Positions 1 through 8,836 of a stretch of 64,000 nucleotides of DNA are shown here, in pieces. Source of the stretch: an uncultured Granulosicoccus sp. (GTDB lineage Bacteria; Pseudomonadota; Gammaproteobacteria; Granulosicoccales; Granulosicoccaceae). The first letter of the stretch is position 1; every line of letters starts with the position of its first letter. The translations under genes and the position numbers were made by a program. The stretch lies in NCBI GenBank assembly GCA_947492525.1, contig CANLNQ010000021.1:62001-126000 (forward strand). Direction: 5' to 3'. The notes beneath the pieces were generated by a model. It worked only from the letters and a program-made list of their open reading frames with translations, was not told the origin of the DNA and searched no databases.

Positions 1-292
1 CATTGCACTGGGCGCACTGATCGGTGCGTTGCTTCCCCCGACTCGCGTCGAGGATCGGCTGGCCGGACAGCGTTCGGATGCCATCACTGACGAGGTGGAA
101 AGGAAAGCGGAAGACACGTTAAAGCAGGGCAGCAGTGCCGCCCGTGAGCATGTGCAGAAGGCGGCAGAAGACGTCAAAACATCGGCCAGTGAAGCCCTCG
201 ACAAGGCGGAAAGAAAGGCCGAATCGAAGACCGAGTCAAACACTGACAGCAGGACGGACAAGACCTCTGGCAAAACGACGTCTACCGCCTGA
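1..292 (+). CDS. DUF3618-type protein, C-terminal part (partial)
   Basis: The reading frame is open from the window edge (first full codon at position 2), so only the C-terminal end is present. It begins with a hydrophobic stretch (ALGALIGALLPPTRVEDR) like the membrane segment and following charged motif of DUF3618 proteins. A long Lys/Glu/Ala/Ser-rich helical tail ending in KTTSTA follows. Proteins of this kind are small membrane-anchored helical proteins of unknown role, often encoded with YtxH/phage-holin-like envelope stress genes. The TTG at position 29 is unlikely to be a start because the frame continues upstream with family-like sequence. Family assignment is moderate; function is unknown. 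Confidence 0.6.
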   Translation, partial: IALGALIGALLPPTRVEDRLAGQRSDAITDEVERKAEDTLKQGSSAAREHVQKAAEDVKTSASEALDKAERKAESKTESNTDSRTDKTSGKTTSTA

Positions 293-441
293 GATCGGTA
301 CTCGCCTGAGATCGGCACTGAAGGTAAGCAGTTGACTGCCTCAGACCTCGTAAACCGAATCTGATGCGTGTCGATGTCGGTCAGCTGAAAAGGCAACACG
401 GGTGCGGACAGGGATGTCCGGCATCCATTCAGGTGTCAAAA

Positions 442-477
442 GTGTGAAAGGTGTGAAAGGTGTGAAAGGTGTGAAAG
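442..477. repeat. Four tandem copies of a 9-bp unit
   Basis: GTGTGAAAG is repeated four times without interruption, just before the stop codon of the converging minus-strand gene that ends at 487. The rest of the 293-486 gap holds no convincing gene. Confidence 0.85.
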
Positions 478-486
478 TGTGCAGCG

Positions 487-1191
487 TTACTGCAACCGTT
501 TCAGCAATGTTCGACTGCGCTGGTACAGCGTATAAAGACTGGCGATGCACATGATCCATAGGGCACCTTGCAGAACCTGCTGATACAGCAGGGATTCGGA
601 AACCAGGACCGCGACGGCCGAGAGCAGCAGCGCCACCGTCAGCAAAGCCATGCGTTGAGGCTTTGCCATCGGCCCCGAGAAATCCACCACCCCATCAATT
701 CCCTTACCCAGTTCCCGTACATAGGCTGTCGCCACCGCAAGCGTTGCAGCCGCCCACCCCAGGGATACAAAACCGGCAGCCACACCCGCTCCCACCAGAA
801 ACAGGACATCCGCGATCCTGTCGGGCAGCTCGTTCCATACAGCACCGTCGCGCGTCTGCTTGCCCGCCTCTATGGCCACCATGCCATCCATCAGATTGCA
901 CAACAACCTCAGCTGACAGCTGATTGCCGCCAGCAACAGACACAAACCCACCCAGCCAGCCGACTCGAGTTGACGCGTTGCCAGCAGGCATGCAAGCGCC
1001 ATCGCAGCCGCGGCGATACTGCACCAGGAGATCTGATTCGGCGTGATGTTCGTGGCGGCCAGACGCTGCGCCAGAGTGCCAGCCCATCGGCTCGAACGAC
1101 TGGCCAGCGGTCGTCTGTCGCCGGTCACGTCTGCCGCCTTGCCGTCAGGGACGGTATCGCCCGATACCGACGGCTTGGTTGAGTCATTCAC
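487..1191 (-). CDS. CDP-alcohol phosphatidyltransferase-like membrane protein
   Basis: This is the last gene of a coupled minus-strand operon. The GTG at 1191 overlaps the stop of the CdsA-like gene as GTGA and is preferred (234 aa); an upstream GTG at 1203 would add four residues. The protein has several hydrophobic segments. Its core, NLMDGMVAIEAGKQTRDGAVWNELPDRIAD, read against the family motif DxxDGxxARx8GxxxDxxxD, keeps exact spacing. The first and third Asp are Asn (about N99 and N120) and the Arg is Ile; Asp 102 and Asp 124 remain. The family transfers phosphoalcohols from CDP-activated lipids in the inner membrane. Substrate is unknown, and the altered metal site may change or weaken activity. 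Confidence 0.75.
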   Translation of the reverse strand: MNDSTKPSVSGDTVPDGKAADVTGDRRPLASRSSRWAGTLAQRLAATNITPNQISWCSIAAAAMALACLLATRQLESAGWVGLCLLLAAISCQLRLLCNLMDGMVAIEAGKQTRDGAVWNELPDRIADVLFLVGAGVAAGFVSLGWAAATLAVATAYVRELGKGIDGVVDFSGPMAKPQRMALLTVALLLSAVAVLVSESLLYQQVLQGALWIMCIASLYTLYQRSRTLLKRLQ

Positions 1192-2153
1192 GAAACGTCC
1201 CACCCATAGCGCACAAGATGAAAGAAGACCGGTGCCGAGAACAGCACTGAATCCATGCGATCGATGAAGCCACCATGCCCGGCAATCAGGTGCCCCCAGT
1301 CCTTCACCCCGCGGTCACGCTTGATGGCCGACAGGACAAGCCCGCCCATGAAGCCCATCAGGGTACAGGCCAATGCCATGCCTGCTGATTGCCAGAGCGT
1401 GAACGGCGTTATCCACCACAGCATGGCGCCGATCAGGGTGGCGCTGAGTATGCCACCCACCGCCCCCTCCACGGTTTTCGATGGCGACAAGGCAGGCGCA
1501 ATGCGTCTTTTGCCCAGTAGCTTTCCCCAGACATACTGCAGCACATCGCTGATCTGCACGACCACCACCAGATAGGCAATCAGCAGAACCTGGCGGCCTT
1601 CGTAACCGGGTATCTGCAAGGTCAGCAAGGCAGGCACATGAGAGGCGCAGAACACGCAGATCATCAAGGCCCATTGCGTCTCTGCTACTCTGACAAGGTA
1701 ATGTCGAGTACTGCCGCGCAAGGCAGCGAGCATCGGGAGCAGCAAAAACGCATAAACCGGGATGAAGATCGAATACAGGCCATACCACTCATACCAGACA
1801 AGCGCGTACTGCAGGGGCAGCACCACAAAGAAAGCGGCCGCGAGTGCCCAGTGATCGTCTCGTCGAGTCTGGGTCAAGGTAATGAATTCACGCAAGGCGG
1901 CGAAAGAGCAGAAACCGAACAGGATGATGACACCGGCCTTGCCCCCCATGAATGCCAGCCCGATCAGAATCACCATGGCCCACCAGGCATTGATTCTGGC
2001 GTTGAGGTTGTCCACCACAGACACCTGCGCCTCAGCCACCGACGCCTTGCCTCGTTGCCGGACAGCCAGCCACTGACCGATGAGAGTGGCCACGACCAAT
2101 ACCCCGCCGACACCTGCCAACAGCAGTAGAAGGTCGGAACGCGATTCATTCAT
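1188..2153 (-). CDS. Phosphatidate cytidylyltransferase (CdsA family)
   Basis: A 321-aa polytopic membrane protein. The C-terminal half carries the CdsA signature in SAIKRDRGVKDWGHLIAGHGG followed by FIDRMDS, with the conserved Asp residues for metal and CTP handling. The SDVLQYVWGKLLGKRRI and SPSKTVEGAVGG stretches are also typical. CdsA makes CDP-diacylglycerol from phosphatidate and CTP. The ATG overlaps the stop of the upstream acyltransferase (ATGA), and its own stop overlaps the next gene, so the set is translationally coupled. It is probably not the housekeeping cdsA, which normally sits with dxr, ispU and bamA; this copy belongs to a dedicated lipid-modifying operon. Confidence 0.85.
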   Translation of the reverse strand: MNESRSDLLLLLAGVGGVLVVATLIGQWLAVRQRGKASVAEAQVSVVDNLNARINAWWAMVILIGLAFMGGKAGVIILFGFCSFAALREFITLTQTRRDDHWALAAAFFVVLPLQYALVWYEWYGLYSIFIPVYAFLLLPMLAALRGSTRHYLVRVAETQWALMICVFCASHVPALLTLQIPGYEGRQVLLIAYLVVVVQISDVLQYVWGKLLGKRRIAPALSPSKTVEGAVGGILSATLIGAMLWWITPFTLWQSAGMALACTLMGFMGGLVLSAIKRDRGVKDWGHLIAGHGGFIDRMDSVLFSAPVFFHLVRYGWDVS

Positions 2154-2806
2154 GGCAGTTTCTCATCATCGATACCGGCCTCCTGCATGGCCAGCGCCAG
2201 CAGGGATTGTTCCGCGCGCGCCAGAAAGGCAGCCTTGCCTTCTGCCGGGATACGCGTCAACGGCTGGCCGAAGGTAACGCTGCAGATCAGCGGGATCGGA
2301 ATGATCTCCCCCTTGGGCAGAACGCGGTTCAGATTGCTGATCCACACCGGTACCAGCTCGACGTCTGTCCGGGACTCCGCCAGATGGTACAAGCCACTCT
2401 TGAACGGCAAGAGTCGAGTATCACCGGTATTGCGCGTGCCTTCAGGGAAAACGATGAGTGAATCCCCCGCATCCAGTGCCTGCACCATTTGCGCAACCGG
2501 ATCCTGATCGCGCTGAGCCGGATTGCGTTCGATCAGCACGGAGCGAAAGACATCACGGCCGATGAATCGCTTCAGCCTCGAGCCCGACCAGTAGTCACTA
2601 CCCGCAACCGGGCGCGTGGTCTGGCGCAGCGCCGCCGGCAATACGGTCCAGAGCAGAACGAAATCTCCATGGCTGCAGTGATTGGCGAAATAGATACGCT
2701 GCACCGCCCGGGGTTCACAGCCCTGCCAGCGAGCATGCACGGCCGTGATCAGCCGTGCAAATACGACAATGGTACTGGCACTCAGCCAGGCCAGAGCACG
2801 TTTCAT
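2150..2806 (-). CDS. 1-acyl-glycerol-3-phosphate acyltransferase-like protein (PlsC family)
   Basis: A 218-aa protein with an N-terminal hydrophobic anchor. The acyltransferase HX4D motif is in ANHCSHGDF and the substrate-binding motif in VFPEGTRN. The family acylates lysophosphatidate or related lysolipids at the inner membrane. The start at 2806 is chosen because it forms an ATGA overlap with the stop of the DUF3857 gene. An upstream start at 2827 would lengthen that overlap. The next gene is a CdsA-like enzyme that would use phosphatidate, so the gene order matches the reaction order acylation, CDP activation, head-group transfer. Confidence 0.82.
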   Translation of the reverse strand: MKRALAWLSASTIVVFARLITAVHARWQGCEPRAVQRIYFANHCSHGDFVLLWTVLPAALRQTTRPVAGSDYWSGSRLKRFIGRDVFRSVLIERNPAQRDQDPVAQMVQALDAGDSLIVFPEGTRNTGDTRLLPFKSGLYHLAESRTDVELVPVWISNLNRVLPKGEIIPIPLICSVTFGQPLTRIPAEGKAAFLARAEQSLLALAMQEAGIDDEKLP

Positions 2807-4902
2807 GATCGCAGCAGAGTTCGGCATCTGAACAGGCCCAGCAGCCCCAGCAGCAGAAAGACAGGGTGCAGACTACCAGCCTGAGCGATCTCGACACCAG
2901 CCTCTTTTACCGCAGCCCCGATGGAGGGCTTGTCCTCGATGTAGAAAGACGCCAGCTCCTGAACCTCCGCCACCGCCGCCGAATAATCAGCCAGATCAGC
3001 TGCAGCCACCTCATTGACCAGCGTGCGATAACGAAAGGTGACACTCAGCAGTTCCCCGGCTTCATCCAGAGAAGACGCCTTGGTGAAACTGAACCATTCG
3101 TTCTCCACCTCTGCATTCAGGTCTTCCATGCGCAGCGGCTCGCTCATGACAACATCCCAGCGCTCTTCGATGTCGATGGGATGTATCAACTCGTAAGGCT
3201 GCTCCCTCCCGCGAGTTGACTCCGGCCTATCCAGATGCGACATGATTTCATCGGCGTACAGCCAGCGATACTGGCTCACATTCTCGTCAGACATCCAGAA
3301 TTCCGGAATGCGATAGTGTTCCGTGACCAGCATGCTGCCAGCCGGCCCCTCGGCAAACTCGGCTTGGCCACTGGCTACGATGGCATCGAAGTAATCCGTG
3401 TAATACGATTGATACAGCTCTCCCATGCCGCGCTCGCCTTCGGTCTCCAGATCGTGCCGCACATGCTCGGCCCAGGCCCCCTGCTTTCGAGTGACCACGC
3501 TCATCTGCGATTCCTCGACACCGGGCGTCAGTGATTTTGCAACGGACATCCGGTAGAGCATTCGATCATTCCCCATGTCGCTCAAACCGGTGGTATCGGC
3601 CGCCAGCACCAGTGCCCGACCGTAATCCGGTTCGCGCAGCTCACCCAGAGCGCCGGCCTGATTGCGCAAGGTCGGATCCAGATAATGGACAGCATCATCG
3701 AGCTGGACGTGAACCAGCACATGATCGAAGGCATGCATGCGATAGGGATAGAGACTCGACTCCAGGCCGCGACGGGTATTCACCAATGCCGCCTGCGCAT
3801 CCACCCCCAGCTCCCGGAGCAGGGCCATCAGCAGCAGGGTCTTGTCCTTGCAATCACCGAACCGCCGTGCCAGCGTCTCCTGCGGGCGAGAAGGCCAGTG
3901 CGAGTTCTTGCCCAGCTCCACGCCGAAGTAGCGGATCTCTTCCTGCACCCAGCGCAGGGCTGCCCCGATCTGTGCGGGCTGGTCAGCATGGGAACTGCGA
4001 ATCACGCTGGCAATGGTTGCGATATCGGCATCATGATCATCGGACAGTTCGTACATCGGTAGCGCCCAGTCAACCACCGCTCGCCAGTCGGCCATGTCAC
4101 TGAAAACCACGATGCCACGGTTGTAATGCCAACTGGGCACGTCATCTTCCAGGACGAACTCGGATATCCCGGTCTGGTCGATGATCAGTTCCTCTACGCC
4201 GTTCTCCTCACTGATCTGCATGGGTACGCCAGCACCTCGCACCCGACGGCTCAGTGGTCGATCCGACGAACTCAGGATGCGGGCGTAGTTGCGATCCATG
4301 GGACTCCAGAACTCGGTGAACACCTGAAATTCCCGATGCCCCTCGAAAATGGGGTTCTCCCCGTTGATCGAGTAGGAATAGCGCACCAGATCGCCACGAC
4401 GGACATCATCGATGACAATCGCCAGAGTACGGGTGCCGTTGTAGATCAACGCATCCCGTTCGCTCTCGGTGCGCAGCAGATCCAGTCGTGCGGTGGGCAG
4501 CTTGTCGATCAGGGTATCCCCCCGCATCACCCACAGTTCATGCAACAGCAAGGTCTCGTAACTCGGATCGAAGGACAGCTCGATGTTCGAGTGATTCTCC
4601 ACGCCATAGCGGTTGGTCAGCTCGAATTCCACCGCGTTGAACAGGCGACTCTGACCCGCCTGCAGGCCGTTGTACTGGAAGTCCTGCAGCCGGGCGCGAT
4701 AGCCCTGCACCGGTTCCGCCGTCTGCGCCGTCTCGCGATCAAAGGCCGGCAGCGGCTCTACCCAGTCGGGCACAGCCGCAATGGCGTAAGGGTCCGATGA
4801 TGCCGACACCGATGTTGCTATCAACATCAAGGCCAGCAGCGCCAATCGCGCGATACGGCCCGTGCCGAACTCCACCGAACAAACAGTTGCGTTACAAGCC
4901 AT
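2803..4902 (-). CDS. DUF3857 / transglutaminase-like exported protein
   Basis: A 699-aa protein with an N-terminal hydrophobic signal (LALLALMLIATSVSA). A DUF3857 domain follows, then a transglutaminase-like core. The core shows a candidate catalytic triad: Cys in RRFGDCKDKT, His in HAFDHVLVHV and Asp in YLDPT. The C-terminus has one hydrophobic segment followed by Arg residues, possibly a membrane or sorting tail. Such proteins are exported and of mostly unknown function. It is the first gene of a four-gene coupled operon with acyltransferase, CdsA-like and CDP-alcohol transferase genes, suggesting an envelope or lipid-linked role. Whether it cross-links, hydrolyses or merely binds peptides cannot be told. 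Confidence 0.8.
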   Translation of the reverse strand: MACNATVCSVEFGTGRIARLALLALMLIATSVSASSDPYAIAAVPDWVEPLPAFDRETAQTAEPVQGYRARLQDFQYNGLQAGQSRLFNAVEFELTNRYGVENHSNIELSFDPSYETLLLHELWVMRGDTLIDKLPTARLDLLRTESERDALIYNGTRTLAIVIDDVRRGDLVRYSYSINGENPIFEGHREFQVFTEFWSPMDRNYARILSSSDRPLSRRVRGAGVPMQISEENGVEELIIDQTGISEFVLEDDVPSWHYNRGIVVFSDMADWRAVVDWALPMYELSDDHDADIATIASVIRSSHADQPAQIGAALRWVQEEIRYFGVELGKNSHWPSRPQETLARRFGDCKDKTLLLMALLRELGVDAQAALVNTRRGLESSLYPYRMHAFDHVLVHVQLDDAVHYLDPTLRNQAGALGELREPDYGRALVLAADTTGLSDMGNDRMLYRMSVAKSLTPGVEESQMSVVTRKQGAWAEHVRHDLETEGERGMGELYQSYYTDYFDAIVASGQAEFAEGPAGSMLVTEHYRIPEFWMSDENVSQYRWLYADEIMSHLDRPESTRGREQPYELIHPIDIEERWDVVMSEPLRMEDLNAEVENEWFSFTKASSLDEAGELLSVTFRYRTLVNEVAAADLADYSAAVAEVQELASFYIEDKPSIGAAVKEAGVEIAQAGSLHPVFLLLGLLGLFRCRTLLRS

Positions 4903-4980
4903 GACACCTACAGTGACTGTTTCCGATTTCTAAAGTCACTTGTCGGCTAGGCACGCGAATCTCTGGCAGCGAACCCTCGT

Positions 4981-6072
4981 TTACGTGAGGCGGGACACAT
5001 CTCCGGCCAACCAGCCCAGAGGATCCTCCGGATCAACACCGTCCATGAACGGCAGTTCCCGTCGCCGGTGAGTGACCTGGTACACCAGTCCGATCCAGTT
5101 CCCCACCAGGGCCTCGCCACTGTCATGCCAGGTATTGGACAGGTGATCGACCGCCAGATGTTCTGGAAAGGGCGGTATGGCCATGCCCTGTTCGCGGGCC
5201 TGATGCACTCGCTCCTTGTACTCGTCGAACAATGCCTTGTTGTAGCGATCGAAATAGTGTTGCGGAATGGGCGGATAGGCGGCCTGCTGCCCATTGATGA
5301 AACCGCCGATATCGCGTTTGTATTCCTTCAACAGACTGATGCTGTCGTATTCCGGGTGCCCCTGAAAGAACACGGTTCGAAAGCCATCCGGGCTCACGGC
5401 CAGCTGCACGCCGGGCTCCTCGCCGGCAATCAGCACATGCAGCCCGGCATCCTGCAGCTGCTTTGCCGTCACTTCATTGAAGCGCGAATGCGGCACGTAG
5501 AGCCTCGTGTTGATGTCCTGTACCAGCGGGTGATCCTTCTTGACCACATCGTGCTCATACACCCCCCAGCACTTCTTCGGCAGTCCGCGGCGACGGATAT
5601 CGTGCCGGGCAAGCAACACGGCGTGGGTTGCCAGGCAGGAGCACAAGGTGGAAGTGACGTTGCTGTCCGCCCAGTCGATGACCTTGAGCAGCGGCTCCCA
5701 GAAGACCTCCTTGCTCAGATCGGGCTGGGTGACATTCGCACCGCTGATGATCAGTGCATCCAATCCCATTTCCTGCAATTTTGAAAAGGGCTCGTAATGC
5801 TGATCGATATGGCTTCTTGCCGCCGGGCCTCGCGGAATCTCGTCCAGCGTGAACGGATGAATGCAGAATTGCGAGATCGGGTTGCTGGAGCCCACCAGGC
5901 GGAAGAACTGCCGCTCGGTGGCTGCCAGCGCGGCATCGGGCATCATGTTCAGCAGGCCGATGTGCAGTGCCCGATAGTCCTGGTCCCGAGCACGTTCCGG
6001 TGACAGGATGCGATAGCCTTCCGCGCGCAGTCGCTCGTAGGTAGGCAGCTCGTTATGGGCGACCAATGGCAT
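4981..6072 (-). CDS. metA: Homoserine O-succinyltransferase
   Basis: A 363-aa member of the MetA/MetX2-type acyltransferase family, somewhat longer than the usual ~310 aa because of a C-terminal extension. It acylates homoserine in the first committed step of methionine synthesis in the cytoplasm. The catalytic Cys is about residue 146 in STLCSCLATHAV; the His/Glu pair is in FFQGHPEYD (about H239 and E241); VYEHDV and VPHSRF are conserved landmarks. Succinyl versus acetyl donor is decided by one or two residues, so succinyl-CoA is likely but not certain. It lies 3 nt downstream of a P-loop ATPase gene on the same strand. Confidence 0.88.
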   Translation of the reverse strand: MPLVAHNELPTYERLRAEGYRILSPERARDQDYRALHIGLLNMMPDAALAATERQFFRLVGSSNPISQFCIHPFTLDEIPRGPAARSHIDQHYEPFSKLQEMGLDALIISGANVTQPDLSKEVFWEPLLKVIDWADSNVTSTLCSCLATHAVLLARHDIRRRGLPKKCWGVYEHDVVKKDHPLVQDINTRLYVPHSRFNEVTAKQLQDAGLHVLIAGEEPGVQLAVSPDGFRTVFFQGHPEYDSISLLKEYKRDIGGFINGQQAAYPPIPQHYFDRYNKALFDEYKERVHQAREQGMAIPPFPEHLAVDHLSNTWHDSGEALVGNWIGLVYQVTHRRRELPFMDGVDPEDPLGWLAGDVSRLT

Positions 6073-6075
6073 GGC

Positions 6076-6915
6076 TCAGACCCTCAATGCGTCGCCGATC
6101 AGCGACAGGAATTCATCAGCGTTCTGCACTTCAAAGGCATCACGCGCCGAAATCACGTAGCCGTACTTGTCGGCGATGGCCTCGTACCGCGGAAGACGTG
6201 ATTTGAACAAACGAGGAAAGACCCATCGGACAAAGTCGGCGGGGTCGATCTGCGCCGTGTATTCCACGCCCCTTTCGGTATAGAAGTCGGCCAGTTGGGC
6301 ATCGAGAAAGCTCTCGCGATAATACAAGGGCTTCGGATTGCGAGCAGCACGTTCGACCAGGAAGGCCTCGTCTTCGGGGCTGGTCTTGATGTAGATCATC
6401 AGCGTATTCTCGGCCACCGATTCGATGACAGACGCATCGTCGATCTCGCAGAAGCTGCCACTGGCATCGTTCAGGAAATGATCATAGCCGTAAATGACCC
6501 TGGCCTTCTCGGCAAAGGCCTCGACATCACGCATGGCCGCAATCTCGCCCTGCAGGTGCAAGGCCTGCCTGCGCTTGAATTCGGACAATGCCAGCCCGCC
6601 CAGATCCGGATTGCCGAGCATGCCCAGGAAGGTGGACAGCGGCTCGAGATTATCGACGGTGATGTTGTTGCTGATGTAGATGGAGTCCGAGCGCAGCAGA
6701 TCGCGCAGAAAGGGCACCTGCATGGCCTGCTTCTTGATGTTGTCCAGTATCGGCTCATCCAGATAGCGTGTCCCGATCCGGTAATCCACCGAGTAGTGAA
6801 ACCAGTCATCACTGCGCAGCATGTTGGCCAGACGTGTCTTGCCCACACCGGACATGCCCAGCAGCGTGACACGCTTCTGCTGCCAGTCCAGGAACTCCTG
6901 TCGATCCATTCGCAT
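6076..6915 (-). CDS. P-loop ATPase of unknown function, linked to metA
   Basis: A 279-aa soluble protein with a Walker A motif GMSGVGKT at residues 20-27. The following text (RLANMLRSDDWFHYSVDYRIGTRYL) resembles a kinase-like P-loop fold such as shikimate kinase, where a compact nucleotide-binding core phosphorylates a small molecule. Later hydrophobic beta-strand-like segments (NTLMIYIKTS) would complete the fold. I do not recognise a characterised homologue. It is 3 nt upstream of metA on the same strand, implying co-transcription and a possible link to homoserine or methionine metabolism. That link is inference. Confidence 0.7.
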   Translation of the reverse strand: MRMDRQEFLDWQQKRVTLLGMSGVGKTRLANMLRSDDWFHYSVDYRIGTRYLDEPILDNIKKQAMQVPFLRDLLRSDSIYISNNITVDNLEPLSTFLGMLGNPDLGGLALSEFKRRQALHLQGEIAAMRDVEAFAEKARVIYGYDHFLNDASGSFCEIDDASVIESVAENTLMIYIKTSPEDEAFLVERAARNPKPLYYRESFLDAQLADFYTERGVEYTAQIDPADFVRWVFPRLFKSRLPRYEAIADKYGYVISARDAFEVQNADEFLSLIGDALRV

Positions 6916-6927
6916 GTCTATCGGTCC

Positions 6928-7794
6928 TTAACTACCAAACGTGTCGCATTGATTCGGGTCGCCGGATTCCAGTCCGACATACAACCACTGCTGACGCTGC
7001 TTTGAGGATCCATGGGTGAAGGCTTCGGGCCGAACCCTGGCACCGGCACGACTCATCAGGGCATCATCGCCGATGCGGGCAGCGGCATTCATGCCCTCTT
7101 CCAGATCGCCTGGTTCCAGCAACTGGTTGTCCTTGTGAGCATGGTGAGCCCAGACGCCGGCATAGCAATCGGCCTGCAGTTCGGTCAGCACCGACAGGTG
7201 ATTGGCTTCGATCTTGGTCACCGAACGCTGGCGCTTCTGCACTGCCATGGAGACGCCCAGCAGGTTCTGCACATGATGACCGACCTCGTGGGCCAGCACA
7301 TAGGCCTGCGCAAAGTCGCCACCGGCGCCCATCTTCTGCAGTTCACGGAAGAAGTTCAGATCGATGTAGACCTGGTAGTCGCCCGGGCAATAGAAAGGAC
7401 CTGCCGCCGAGGATGTGTAACCACAGGCAGAACTGACACCCCCATCGAAGATTACCAGCTTGGCTGGCTGATACTGCTGACCGGCTTCCCGAAAGAGCTT
7501 GGTCCAGACATCTTCGTTGTAGGCCAGCATGGTCGTGACGAAATCCGTCGCCTCATCGTTGCTGCGCGACTGACCCTGCGAACTGGGCGTCAGCTGCGGA
7601 ACCGCGCCACCGCCGGAGCCGCTCCCCAGAAAACCGGTCAGATCGACCCCCAGAAACATGCTGATCAACAGCACGATGATGCCAGCGCCTCCGCCGAGTT
7701 TCAGACCACCGCCACCGGGCAGGCGACGTTTGCCCGATCCCATGCCGCGACGATCTTCTACATTGCTACTGCGCCTGCCCTGTCTCCAACGCAT
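6928..7794 (-). CDS. ypfJ: YpfJ-type neutral zinc metallopeptidase
   Basis: A 288-aa protein of the KPN_02809/YpfJ family. A basic, Gly-rich N-terminus (MRWRQGRRSSN, GGGGLKLGGG) precedes a single hydrophobic segment near residues 38-50, then a periplasmic or extracytoplasmic domain. The zinc site HEVGHH is at residues 169-174, and the downstream ELQADCYAGVWAHH supplies the third ligand. The start has a good ribosome binding site (AGGAG) in the reverse strand. Family members are membrane-anchored metalloproteases of unclear substrate. It ends 12 nt before the ATPase gene, so read-through into ATPase-metA is possible. Confidence 0.87.
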   Translation of the reverse strand: MRWRQGRRSSNVEDRRGMGSGKRRLPGGGGLKLGGGAGIIVLLISMFLGVDLTGFLGSGSGGGAVPQLTPSSQGQSRSNDEATDFVTTMLAYNEDVWTKLFREAGQQYQPAKLVIFDGGVSSACGYTSSAAGPFYCPGDYQVYIDLNFFRELQKMGAGGDFAQAYVLAHEVGHHVQNLLGVSMAVQKRQRSVTKIEANHLSVLTELQADCYAGVWAHHAHKDNQLLEPGDLEEGMNAAARIGDDALMSRAGARVRPEAFTHGSSKQRQQWLYVGLESGDPNQCDTFGS

Positions 7795-7906
7795 CGTTGG
7801 TCTCCTGTCATTATGATCACGCCCGGATACCGCAGGCGCCCCGCAAGGGTTTGCATGATAGATTGTTGCACGTTTCCCGACTCATATTTCAGTCACGAAA
7901 ACTCTG

Positions 7907-8698
7907 ATGCCCCGGCAGACTCCACCCGCATTGATCGATAGCCATGTACACAGCGATGACCAGCGGTTCTCGTCGGACAGAGGCAAAATTTTGCAGGCTG
8001 CTCGTCAATCGAACGTTCTGGCCCAGATTGTACCGGCCATCTCGCACCGCCTGTGGCCGCGGCTGAAGGCGCTGTGTGCCGCAGAAGACGACCTGTTCCC
8101 CTGCTACGGCCTGCATCCCTGTTTCTGCGATGAGCATGAGGATGCGCACCTGGATGAGCTATCACGATGGATCCGAGACGAGCGCCCCGTCGCTGTTGGC
8201 GAATGCGGACTGGATTATTTCATCAGCAACGCAGACAAGGCGCGTCAGCAGCATCTGTTCAGCACACAACTGGCGCTGGCCCGGGAGTTCGATCTGCCCA
8301 TCGTCATTCATGCCCGAAAGGCGGTGGAAGATGTCATTCGCCTGATCCGCGCCTCGGGCCATCATCGTGGCGTCATTCACAGTTTCAACGGCTCGGCGCA
8401 GCAAGCCGAGCGCCTGATCGACCTGGGTTATCACCTGGGCTTTGGCGGCGCCGTGACCTATGATCGAGCGACACGCCTGCGAAAACTGGTCTCCGGGCTG
8501 CCGCTGGATGCCCTGCTGCTGGAAACCGATGCCCCTGATCAGGTCGATGTCAGCCATGCCGGCGAGCGCAACGAGCCCGCCTACCTGGTAGCTATCTGGC
8601 AGAACATCAGCGCCCTGCGCGCAGAGGACCCGGAAACGATAGCCCGCGCCACAACACACAATGCCATCTCGCTGTTCAGACTGCCGCTGAGTGTGTAA
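7907..8698 (+). CDS. TatD family metal-dependent hydrolase (DNase)
   Basis: A 263-aa TIM-barrel amidohydrolase-type protein. The N-terminal metal motif is ALIDSHVHSDDQRF; other landmarks are VGECGLDYF, PIVIHARKA, GVIHSFNG and the C-terminal LLETDAPDQ. TatD-like enzymes are 3'-5' exonucleases acting on DNA damage or cytoplasmic nucleic acid turnover. It could be a YjjV-type paralogue, which has similar length. It is divergent from ypfJ and convergent with the downstream acyltransferase; the 8699-8836 gap shows nothing I can name. Confidence 0.85.
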   Translation: MPRQTPPALIDSHVHSDDQRFSSDRGKILQAARQSNVLAQIVPAISHRLWPRLKALCAAEDDLFPCYGLHPCFCDEHEDAHLDELSRWIRDERPVAVGECGLDYFISNADKARQQHLFSTQLALAREFDLPIVIHARKAVEDVIRLIRASGHHRGVIHSFNGSAQQAERLIDLGYHLGFGGAVTYDRATRLRKLVSGLPLDALLLETDAPDQVDVSHAGERNEPAYLVAIWQNISALRAEDPETIARATTHNAISLFRLPLSV

Positions 8699-8836
8699 TA
8701 CAAGCCTGCCCCTGGACAAGGATAACGCCAGCAGACTCCGAGCACCGCGCTTTGGCACTCGGTAGCCACTGGCAGCTTGCCTGGTCGAACGGGCGCACGC
8801 AGGCTTCTGGCATCACCCTGTTTCCCGATTGATCCA

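Noticed and set aside
568-1182. 204-codon plus-strand frame
   Set aside because: Antisense to the CDP-alcohol transferase gene and rich in Gln/His/Arg, typical of shadows.
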